In this document: one piece after another, positions 42,981 to 50,398 of the stretch
How positions within the stretch are numbered: position 1 is the stretch's first letter
How the letters are laid out: the number at the start of each line of letters is the position of its first letter
Program-made: the position numbers and the translations under genes
Source of the DNA: Planctomycetota bacterium
GTDB lineage: Bacteria; Planctomycetota; PLA2; JAEUHO01
Length of the DNA: 64,000 nucleotides
Assembly (NCBI GenBank): GCA_020851795.1
Contig: JADZCA010000010.1
Span: 1 to 64,000 of the forward strand
Reading direction: 5' to 3'
Notes under the pieces: model-generated
Seen by the model: the letters and a program-made list of their open reading frames with translations, nothing else
Told to the model about the DNA's origin: nothing
The model's database searches: none

Positions 42981-43856
42981 CTATTTCGCGGGCTTGGGCG
43001 CGGGGATCCACTCCGGCGGCAGGTTCGGCCGCCGCCACGAGGCGACGAGCAGCGCGAGCGAGGTCGCCTCGGGCTCGCCGAGCCCGCCCGGGACCTCCAT
43101 TGCCGTGCCCTTGCTCATCGACGCGGGGTCGAGCAGGTGGGCGACGTGCCAGCCGAGCGCCGTGCGTGGGCGCGGGAAACCCGAGGGGAAATGCAGCAGC
43201 TCGGGGTTCTTGTCGCCGACCCACGTGAGGTCCGGGCCCGTGACGCCGCCGCGGCCCTCCACGCGGTGGCAGGAGAGGCACTTCTTCGGGCGCATCAGCG
43301 CGCGCGCCGCGTTGAGCCGCGGCGTGCCCGCCGTCTCGACGTCCTTGCGGTGACAGGTGCCGCAGCGCACCTCCATCAGCTCGCGCGCGGTCAGCCCGTA
43401 GCGGCGGGCGCGCGCGGTGGAGAGCAGCGGCTCGTCCCAGAAGTCCACCTCGCCGTGCGCCGCCGCCTCGGTCACCGCCGTGCCCTGCCCGCCGTGGCAG
43501 AGCGTGCAGCCGAACTCCGCGACGGGGTGCGCGGCGAGCAGCTCGGGCCGCGGGTGCGAGCGCGCGGGGTTGGGCGCGTCGAGCAGCTTGGGTCCCGCCT
43601 CGATCGCGGTGTGGCAGGTGACGCAGCGGTCCACGCGGCCGAGGCGCTCGATCCACACCTGCGACACGCCCGAGGGCAGACGCGCGGCGACTTCGGGGCC
43701 CGCGCGCCGGGCGACCTCGGCGCGGACGTCGTCCTGGACGCGGGCGTGGGGCGGGCGCACCTCGCGCGCCGCGGCGACGCCGAAGAGCACGAGGAGGAGC
43801 ACCCCGACGAGGAGGAGGGCGACCCGGTCCGAGCGGTGGGCGGTGGAAGGGTGCAC
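42981..43856 (-). CDS. Membrane-anchored tetraheme cytochrome c of a bc-type complex
   Basis: The product has 291 residues. GTG 43856 follows the cytochrome b stop by two nucleotides. An N-terminal anchor ([19 protein letters not shown]) precedes four heme sites: CVTCH, CTLCH, CGTCH and CLSCH. The last one is followed by [19 protein letters not shown], a mono-heme-type fold with a Met ligand probably in the [10 protein letters not shown] region. It replaces cytochrome c1 as the electron exit of the Rieske/cytochrome b complex. Multiheme partners of this kind are known in menaquinol-type bc complexes. Confidence 0.82.
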   Translation of the reverse strand: MHPSTAHRSDRVALLLVGVLLLVLFGVAAAREVRPPHARVQDDVRAEVARRAGPEVAARLPSGVSQVWIERLGRVDRCVTCHTAIEAGPKLLDAPNPARSHPRPELLAAHPVAEFGCTLCHGGQGTAVTEAAAHGEVDFWDEPLLSTARARRYGLTARELMEVRCGTCHRKDVETAGTPRLNAARALMRPKKCLSCHRVEGRGGVTGPDLTWVGDKNPELLHFPSGFPRPRTALGWHVAHLLDPASMSKGTAMEVPGGLGEPEATSLALLVASWRRPNLPPEWIPAPKPAK

Positions 43857-43858
43857 GG

Positions 43859-45178
43859 TCAGACCCTCGTCGGGACCGGGAGCGTGGGCGCGAAGGGCGA
43901 GGTCCACGCCCAGTAGGGGCCTCGGAAGAACGTCCCCACGACGCCGAGGGCGACCACGACGAGCAGCAGCGCGAGGAACACGCGGCACTGCACGCGCCGG
44001 GCGGGGTGGAACCAGAGGCCCGCGGCCTCGCGCGGGCTGCGGTCGAGCCACGGCCACGCCGCGAGCAGGCCGAGGAGCAGGCCGGGGACCACGATGCCGC
44101 CGAGGAAGGCGCCGTCGAGCACGCGCCCGCCGACCTCGAACGAGAGGATCGAGACGAGCTCCTGGAGCCAGAGGAAGTACCAGGGCGCCTTCGCGGGGTT
44201 CGGCGTCCGCTCGGGGTCGGCCGCCTGCTCGAGCGGGGCCGCCGAGACGAGCCCGAGCAGCGACGAGAGCGCCAGGGTCGCGAGGAGGACGAGCATCGCG
44301 CGCCGCACGAGGTTGGGCACGGCGAACGACGTCGCCTCGTGCAGCAGCGGGGCGGGCGAGCGCGTCGAGACGGTGCCGCCGGCGGTGGTCCCGAGCAGCG
44401 TGTAGCTCTTGCCCGCGGCGGCGGGGGCGTGGCGCGCCTTCTCGATCGCGTCGTCCACGACGCGGTCGGAGGCCGCGAGCCCGCCGTCCTTGCGCACGCG
44501 CCAGAGGTGCCAGAAGGTCAGCAGCAGCGTCGCCGCCGGCAGGACGAAGCAGTGCAGCGCGTAGAAACGCGTCAGCGTGGGCTGGCCGATCGACGAGCCG
44601 CCGAGCAGCAGGTGCCGCGCCTGCTCGCCCACGAGCGGGACCGAGGCCGCGATGCGCGTGCCGACGGTGACGGCCCAGTAGGCGAGCTGGTCCCACGGCA
44701 GCAGGTAGCCGGTGAACGAGAGGCCGAGCGTCACCACGAGCAACCCGATGCCGACGAGCCAGTTCAGCGGGCGGAACGCGCCGGGCGCGCCCTCCTTCTT
44801 GTACGCGCCGGTGAGGAACACGCGCACGAGGTGGAGGACGACGGCGACGACCATCAGGTGCGCCGCGGCGCGGTGGGTGCCGCGCAGCCACGAGCCGAAC
44901 ACGACCACCGACTCGAGGTCCTTCATCGACGCGTAGGCGCGCTCGACGCTGGGGACGTAGAGCAGCAGGAGCACGCCGCCCGTCGCGCAGAGCACGAGGA
45001 AGAAGCCCAGCGTCACGGTGCCGAGCCAGCCCGTCGTGCCCCACGCGAGCGCGCGCTTGGTGGCGCGCGCGGGGAACGCGTGCAGCATCAGGTTGCGCAC
45101 GACCGCGTCGGAGGCCTCGCGCGGCGTGGTCGGGGAGAGCTCGCGCCGGAGCGTGCGGAAAGGGCGCAGCCACCTCAT
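43859..45178 (-). CDS. Cytochrome b, fused b6/subunit IV type
   Basis: The product has 439 residues and about eight membrane helices. ATG 45178 overlaps the Rieske stop by 4 nt. Heme-ligand His pairs are visible in RGTHRAAAHLMVVAVVLHLV and in the HCFVLPAATLLLTFWHLW helix. The Qo-site motif reads NPAKAPWYFLWLQEL, the K-A-P-W-Y form seen in many menaquinol-oxidising bc complexes instead of P-E-W-Y. A hydrophilic linker of about 60 residues (SDRVVDDAIEKARHAPAAAG) joins the N-terminal b6 half to the subunit IV half. Confidence 0.9.
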   Translation of the reverse strand: MRWLRPFRTLRRELSPTTPREASDAVVRNLMLHAFPARATKRALAWGTTGWLGTVTLGFFLVLCATGGVLLLLYVPSVERAYASMKDLESVVVFGSWLRGTHRAAAHLMVVAVVLHLVRVFLTGAYKKEGAPGAFRPLNWLVGIGLLVVTLGLSFTGYLLPWDQLAYWAVTVGTRIAASVPLVGEQARHLLLGGSSIGQPTLTRFYALHCFVLPAATLLLTFWHLWRVRKDGGLAASDRVVDDAIEKARHAPAAAGKSYTLLGTTAGGTVSTRSPAPLLHEATSFAVPNLVRRAMLVLLATLALSSLLGLVSAAPLEQAADPERTPNPAKAPWYFLWLQELVSILSFEVGGRVLDGAFLGGIVVPGLLLGLLAAWPWLDRSPREAAGLWFHPARRVQCRVFLALLLVVVALGVVGTFFRGPYWAWTSPFAPTLPVPTRV

Positions 45179-45666
45179 CGAAGGCTCTCCTCGGGCACGG
45201 TCAGCGCCACGGTCGCGGCCACCTCGCCGGCGAGGTCCACGAGCAGGGTCCCGTCGGCCGCGAGCGACATCGCGCGCCACACGAGGCCCCGCGGCGCCGG
45301 CCCGCCGGTCCGCACGCCCTCGGCGTCGAACTCGCTGCCGTGGCACGGGCAGCGGAAGCCGGCGTCGGTGCGGTCCACCGTGCACCCGAGGTGGGTGCAC
45401 ACGGCGGAGAGGCCGCGGAACGCCGCCTCCTTGCGCACCACGAACACCTTCTCGGCGGAGAGGAACGTGACGCCCTCGGGGAACGTCTTCGGCGGGCCCA
45501 GGCGTCTCACCGACGGCGGCTCGTAGGAGACGCGCGGCGCGAGGGAGAGCGTCCACGCGGCCCCGTGCGCCAGCGCGCCCGCGACGGCGCACCCGGTCGC
45601 CCCGGCGGCGAGCAGCGACCGCCGCGTCGGGCCGTGGGGGTCGTGGTCGTGCGTCGCGTGGGTCAT
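45175..45666 (-). CDS. Rieske [2Fe-2S] protein
   Basis: The product has 163 residues. ATG 45666 overlaps the upstream flavoprotein stop by 4 nt. A His-rich N-terminus leads into a Tat-type signal anchor (TRRSLLAAGATGCAVAGALA). Cluster ligands are Cys90/His92 in CTHLGC and Cys106/His109 in CPCHGSEFD; the extra Cys95 and Cys108 form the usual disulfide. It shuttles electrons between quinol at cytochrome b and the tetraheme cytochrome. The C-terminus is short, as in bacterial menaquinol complexes. Confidence 0.92.
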   Translation of the reverse strand: MTHATHDHDPHGPTRRSLLAAGATGCAVAGALAHGAAWTLSLAPRVSYEPPSVRRLGPPKTFPEGVTFLSAEKVFVVRKEAAFRGLSAVCTHLGCTVDRTDAGFRCPCHGSEFDAEGVRTGGPAPRGLVWRAMSLAADGTLLVDLAGEVAATVALTVPEESLR

Positions 45667-48600
45667 GCGGAGGGTCCTTGCGCCACGAGGTCGTAGCGCT
45701 GCATCGTCATCGCGCCCGTCGGGCACCGCTCGGCGCAGAGCCCGCAGCGGACGCACGCCGTCTCGTCCTTCACCATCGCGAGCGCGCCCTGCGGCGCGCC
45801 GGTGAGCAGCGCCGAGGTCGCCGCGTCGGTCCCCTCGACGTCGCCCACCGGCGAGAAGCCGAGGCAGCGCCACGGGCACACCTCGACGCAGCGGCCGCAC
45901 GCGATGCAGAGGCCGCCGTCGTAGACGGTCTGCACGTGGCACGAGAGGCACCGCGCGGCCTGGCGGCGCGCCTCGGCCTCGTCGTAGCCGCCCTCGACCT
46001 CGCCGATGCCGGTGCGGCGGTCGATCCCGATCGTGGGCGGCTCGACGCGGGGCAGCGCGTCGTAGTGCTCGTCGGCCCACGTGGAGCGCGGGTGCACCTC
46101 GTCGTACTCGTGGCGCACGGGGAGCGGGCGGTCGCCGGCGAGGAAGCGGTGGATGCCCGCCGCCGCGCGCTTGCCCTCCGCCACCGCCTCGATGAGCGTG
46201 CGCGGGCCGAAGGCGACGTCGCCGCCCGCGTAGACGCCGGGGCGGCTCGTCGAGAGCGTCGAGGGGTCCACGCGCACGAGGCCGTCGCGCGTGCGCTCGA
46301 GGCCCGCCGTCCCCGCGAGCCAGTCGAGGTCGGGCTCCTGCCCGACGGCGAGCAGCACGGCGTCGCACGGGATCGTCTCGGCCGCGTGGGGGCCGTAGAG
46401 CGGCGCGTAGCGGCCGCGCTCGTCCACGAGGCGGACGACCTCGGCGAGCTCGACCGCCGCGACGCGGCCGCCCTCGCCGACGATGCGCCGCACGCCGCGC
46501 AGCGGGTGGAAGCGCACGCCTTCCTTGCGCGCCTCCTCGACCTCCTCGCGGCCGTGCACCCCCTTCTGCGCGGGCCACTGCCCGAGCGGCTGGCGCGCGA
46601 CGACGTGGACCTCGGCGGCGGCGCCCTCCACCGCGGCGAGCAGCGCCTCGCCGCGCAGCGCGGGCGCGATCGTGCGGCTCGTCGCCGCCGCGCGCGCCCG
46701 CTCGACGCGGCCCAGCCGCAGGAGCGTGCGCGACACGTCCATCGCGACGTTGCCGCCGCCGACGACGAGCACGCGCGTGCCGAGCCCCATGCGGAAGCCG
46801 TTGTTGACGTTGATGAGGAAGTCGATCGCGCGGACGACGCCGTCGAGGTCGGAGCCCTCGACCTCGAGGTCGCGGCCGCGCCCCGCGCCCGACCCGAGGA
46901 ACACGGCCTCGTAGCCGCCGCGGAACAGGTCGTCCACCGTCCGGCCCTCGCCGAGCGGCGCCTTGAGCGAGACCTCGACGCCGAGGCGGACGATCGCGTC
47001 GATCTCGCGGTCGAGGACGTCGCGCGGCAGGCGGAACTCGGGGATGCCGTGCCGCATCATCCCGCCGAGCGACTCGGAGGCCTCGAACACGGTCACGCGG
47101 TGGCCGAGCAGCGCGAGGTCGTGCGCGCACGCGAGGCCCGCGGGGCCGCCGCCCACCACCGCGACCCGGCGCCCGCCGCCCGCCGCGCGGCCGAGCCGCT
47201 GGAGGTGGCTCGTGTAGGCGGGGCCCTCCATGCCCGGCGCGCGCGTGCCGTCGAGCACGTGCTCGAGCCGGCTGTCGTCGCTCTCGGGGCCGTGGCGCTC
47301 CGAGAGGAAGCGCTTGAGCGGGCGGATCGCGACGGGTTCGTCCACCGCGCCGCGGCGGCACGCGGTCTCGCACGGCGCCGCGCAGATCCGCCCGCACACC
47401 GACGCGAACGGGTTGGGCCCGCGCGCGACGCGGTACGCGCCGTCGAGGTCGCCGCGTGCGAGCAGCATCACGTAGCCGCCCGCGTCGGTGCCGACGGGGC
47501 ACGCCGACGCGCACGGCACGTTGGCGCGGGCGAACGCGGCGTCGCGGGCCTCGGCGCGCATCGGCTTGCCCGGCGCGCGGGGCGCCGACGGCGCCGCCGG
47601 GGCCGCGGCGGTGGTCGTCGCCCCGCGGGGCTTGATCCCGAGGGCGGCGCGCGCCGCGGCGACGTCCACCTTCGCGCGCTCGAGCGCGTCCACCGTGCGG
47701 CCGAACGTCTCGGCCTGCCACGGGGCGGTCAGCGAGCCCGCGACGTCCTTGACGAGCCCCGCGGCCTCGTCGCAGCGCCCGAGCAGCCAGCACGCCGTGG
47801 CGGCGTCGAAGGCCGACCACGGGGCGTCCACGGGCGGCTCCGACTCGGCCTGGCGGCGGCGGATGCGCAGCACCTGCTCGAGGCGCTCGCGCTGCAGCTC
47901 GGTGGGGGCCACCTGCGCGTCGCGCGCCGCGCGCAGCACGAGCGTCGGGATGACGAGGTTGAGCTGGCCGTCGCACGCCTCGAGCGCACGCTCGAGGATC
48001 TGGAGCGCCTCGGTCGTGCGGCCGCTGCGCTCGAGGACCGGCGCGAGGGTGACCAGCGCCCCGTAGTCGCCGTCGAGCGCGACGGCGCGGCGCAGCGCCT
48101 CCTCGGCGCCCTCCGCGGTGAGCGCGTCGCGCGCCGCGCCGAGCTCGCGCCACGCGGGCGCGCACTCCGGGGCGCGCAGCGTCGCCCGCTCGAGCCGCGC
48201 GATCGCCTCCTCCTCGCGGCCGAGGTCGCGCAGCAGCACCGCCTCGCGCACCAGCAGGTCGGCGGCGTCGGGCTCCTGCTCGCGGGCCCACGCCATCGGC
48301 TCGAGCGCGCGGTCCGGCGTCCCCGCGAGCACCGCGCGGTCGGCGCGCCGCAGCGCCTCGGCCACGCCCGACCGCACGCGGCGGCGCCGGCGCGCGCACG
48401 AGCGGCGCAGGTCGGCGAGCGCGGCGTCCTCGTCGCCGAGGCGCGCGCGGGCCACCGCGGCCTCGGTCAGCAGCTGCGAGAGCGCCGTGCGCGTGCGCGG
48501 CGCGCCGCCCTCGAGCGCCGCGTCGGCGACGCGCACCGGCAGGTCGCGCACCTCGTAGGGGATCGCGCCCGACGCCGCGCGCACGAGCACCACCGCGCGG

Positions 48601-48872
48601 CCCCGCGAGCGCGCGAGCCACGACGCGAGCGCAAACGCGCCCGACGGCAGCTGCTCGAGGTCGAAGAGCGCCGTGGCGCCGTGCTCGAGGAGGTCGAGCA
48701 CGCCGTCGGTGGCGAGCGAGCCCGCGCGCGACGGGTCCACGCGCTCCGGCACGAGGTCGCGCCCGTCGCACGCCGACGACGCGCGCGCGGCCGGCTCGAA
48801 CAGCGTGCGCGCGCGGTCGCCGTCGGTGGCGACGACGGCGACGCGGTCGGAGAGGTCGGGCAGCTCGCGCAC
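45663..48872 (-). CDS. TPR-fused GltD-like flavin/iron-sulfur oxidoreductase
   Basis: The product has 1069 residues. GTG 48872 has AGGAG upstream. Residues 1-130 are an unrecognised globular part, and about 150-410 form TPR-like helical repeats. Residues 445-910 are a GltD-type NAD(P)H oxidoreductase. It has Cys454, 458, 493, 497, 501 and 505 for [4Fe-4S] clusters, FAD motif VAVVGGGPAGLACAHDLALL near 570 and NAD(P) motif VLVVGGGNVAMDVSRTL near 701. The C-terminus carries two ferredoxin clusters (CIACGRCVEVCP near 989, CVRCGLCAERCP near 1040). It is the first gene of the Rieske/b operon, so it may couple NAD(P)H to that complex. Anammox planctomycetes are reported to pair Rieske/b genes with NAD(P) oxidoreductases. 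Confidence 0.82.
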   Translation of the reverse strand: MRELPDLSDRVAVVATDGDRARTLFEPAARASSACDGRDLVPERVDPSRAGSLATDGVLDLLEHGATALFDLEQLPSGAFALASWLARSRGRAVVLVRAASGAIPYEVRDLPVRVADAALEGGAPRTRTALSQLLTEAAVARARLGDEDAALADLRRSCARRRRRVRSGVAEALRRADRAVLAGTPDRALEPMAWAREQEPDAADLLVREAVLLRDLGREEEAIARLERATLRAPECAPAWRELGAARDALTAEGAEEALRRAVALDGDYGALVTLAPVLERSGRTTEALQILERALEACDGQLNLVIPTLVLRAARDAQVAPTELQRERLEQVLRIRRRQAESEPPVDAPWSAFDAATACWLLGRCDEAAGLVKDVAGSLTAPWQAETFGRTVDALERAKVDVAAARAALGIKPRGATTTAAAPAAPSAPRAPGKPMRAEARDAAFARANVPCASACPVGTDAGGYVMLLARGDLDGAYRVARGPNPFASVCGRICAAPCETACRRGAVDEPVAIRPLKRFLSERHGPESDDSRLEHVLDGTRAPGMEGPAYTSHLQRLGRAAGGGRRVAVVGGGPAGLACAHDLALLGHRVTVFEASESLGGMMRHGIPEFRLPRDVLDREIDAIVRLGVEVSLKAPLGEGRTVDDLFRGGYEAVFLGSGAGRGRDLEVEGSDLDGVVRAIDFLINVNNGFRMGLGTRVLVVGGGNVAMDVSRTLLRLGRVERARAAATSRTIAPALRGEALLAAVEGAAAEVHVVARQPLGQWPAQKGVHGREEVEEARKEGVRFHPLRGVRRIVGEGGRVAAVELAEVVRLVDERGRYAPLYGPHAAETIPCDAVLLAVGQEPDLDWLAGTAGLERTRDGLVRVDPSTLSTSRPGVYAGGDVAFGPRTLIEAVAEGKRAAAGIHRFLAGDRPLPVRHEYDEVHPRSTWADEHYDALPRVEPPTIGIDRRTGIGEVEGGYDEAEARRQAARCLSCHVQTVYDGGLCIACGRCVEVCPWRCLGFSPVGDVEGTDAATSALLTGAPQGALAMVKDETACVRCGLCAERCPTGAMTMQRYDLVAQGPSA

Positions 48873-49000
48873 GAGGCTCCTTCGGGGCGGGGGCCCGCCG
48901 TCCGCCGCGGCGCGGCGCGGCGGGAGCGTCCGCGTCCGCGAGTATCCACGGCGTCGCGCCGCACGCCACCGCCCGTCGTGCGGCGCGGGCTCGTACCGAT

Positions 49001-50398
49001 TTAGTCCTCGTCGTCGGCGAAGTCGGCGCGGTCCACGCCGAGGCTGCGCAGGATCCTCTGCAGCGCGGCCCGGGTCATCCCGCACGCCGCGGCCGCGCGC
49101 GTGACGTTGCCGCCGGCGCGGTCGAGTGCGGCGAGGAGGTAGCGGCGCTGGAAGCGCTCGACTGCCCGTTGCTTGCCTTCGTCGTAGGAGAGGTCCTCGT
49201 CGGGGACGCCCCACTCGGTCGCGCCGAGCCGCAGGTGGTGCGGGAGGATCGTCCCTCCCTCCGCGGCCACGACCGCCTGCTGCACCGCGTTCTCGAGCTC
49301 GCGGACGTTGCCCGGCCACGGGTGCGCGAGCATCTCCTCGAGCGCCGCCGGCGAGAACGTCGCGACGGGTGCGCGCGGCCCGAGCAGGTCGTGGGTCGCG
49401 CGCTCGACGAAGTGCGCGGCGAGCGCGGGGACGTCGGCCTTGCGCTCGGCGAGCGAGGGGAGCCGGATCGTCATCACGCGGAGCCGGTAGTAGAGGTCCT
49501 CGCGGAACTGCCCGCGCGCGATCATCGCGGCGAGGTCGCGGTTGGTCGCCGCGACCAGCCGGAAGTCCACGGGCTCGTCCCGGTCCGCGCCGAGCGGCCG
49601 CACGCGTCGCTCTTCGAGCACCCGCAGCAGCTTGCCTTGGAAGGGCAGCGACATGCTCGCGATCTCGTCGAGGAACACCGTCCCGCCCTGCGCCTGGCGG
49701 AACAGCCCGTCGTGGTCGCGGTGCGCGCCCGTGAACGCGCCCTTCTTGTGGCCGAACAGCTCCGACTCGAGCAGCGTGTCGGGCAGCGCGGCGCAGTTGA
49801 CGGCGAGGAAGGGGCGGTCGCGGCCCGGGCTCGACTCGTGCACCGCACGCGCGACGAGCTCCTTGCCGGTGCCGCTGCGGCCCTCCACGAGGACGGGCAC
49901 GCGCAGCGGCCCCACGCGGGCGACCTGCGCGAGCACGTCCTTCATCTTCGGGTCCACTGCGACGAAGGGCCGGCGCCCGTCCGGGCCGAGCGTGGGCGGG
50001 CGGCGCCGTGCGAGCGCCCGCAGTCCCGCGCGCTCCACCACCTCGACGAGGCGTGCGTTCTCGAAGGGCTTGGTCAGGAAGTGGGCCGCCCCGGCCTGGA
50101 GGCACGCGACGGCCGTCTCGATGGTCCCGAAGCCGGTCAGGAGGATCACCTCCACCGACGGACGGCGCGCGCGGACCTCGCGCAGCAGGTCCACTCCCGA
50201 GATCCCGGGCATGCGCACGTCGGTGACGACGACGTCGGCGGGGGCCTCCTCCATCCGGGCCAGCGCGGTCTCCCCGTCGGGCGCGCCCGCGACCGTGGCG
50301 CCCGTCCCCCGCAGCAGGCGCTCCACGCCGCGGCGCACGTCCTCCTCGTCGTCCACGACGAGGATCCGCAGGCCTTCGAGCACGGGACGGTGGCTCAC
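49001..50398 (-). CDS. NtrC-family sigma-54-dependent response regulator
   Basis: The product has 465 residues. GTG 50398 overlaps the kinase stop by 4 nt. The receiver has Asp60 in VVTDVRMPG. The AAA+ domain has Walker A VEGRSGTGKELVARAVHE, the sigma-54 contact loop GAFTGA and Walker B GTVFLDEIASM. A Fis-type helix-turn-helix (GGNVTRAAAACGMTRAALQ) lies near the C-terminus. It should activate sigma-54 promoters in response to the adjacent kinase; the downstream respiratory genes are the obvious target. The 128-bp gap to the flavoprotein gene shows no sound -24/-12 element. Confidence 0.92.
   Translation of the reverse strand: MSHRPVLEGLRILVVDDEEDVRRGVERLLRGTGATVAGAPDGETALARMEEAPADVVVTDVRMPGISGVDLLREVRARRPSVEVILLTGFGTIETAVACLQAGAAHFLTKPFENARLVEVVERAGLRALARRRPPTLGPDGRRPFVAVDPKMKDVLAQVARVGPLRVPVLVEGRSGTGKELVARAVHESSPGRDRPFLAVNCAALPDTLLESELFGHKKGAFTGAHRDHDGLFRQAQGGTVFLDEIASMSLPFQGKLLRVLEERRVRPLGADRDEPVDFRLVAATNRDLAAMIARGQFREDLYYRLRVMTIRLPSLAERKADVPALAAHFVERATHDLLGPRAPVATFSPAALEEMLAHPWPGNVRELENAVQQAVVAAEGGTILPHHLRLGATEWGVPDEDLSYDEGKQRAVERFQRRYLLAALDRAGGNVTRAAAACGMTRAALQRILRSLGVDRADFADDED

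Noticed and set aside
48873..49000. Possible promoter for the flavoprotein gene in the 128-bp gap
   Set aside because: Only weak GG-N10-GC and a GATACT word were found, with neither context nor repeats to support them.
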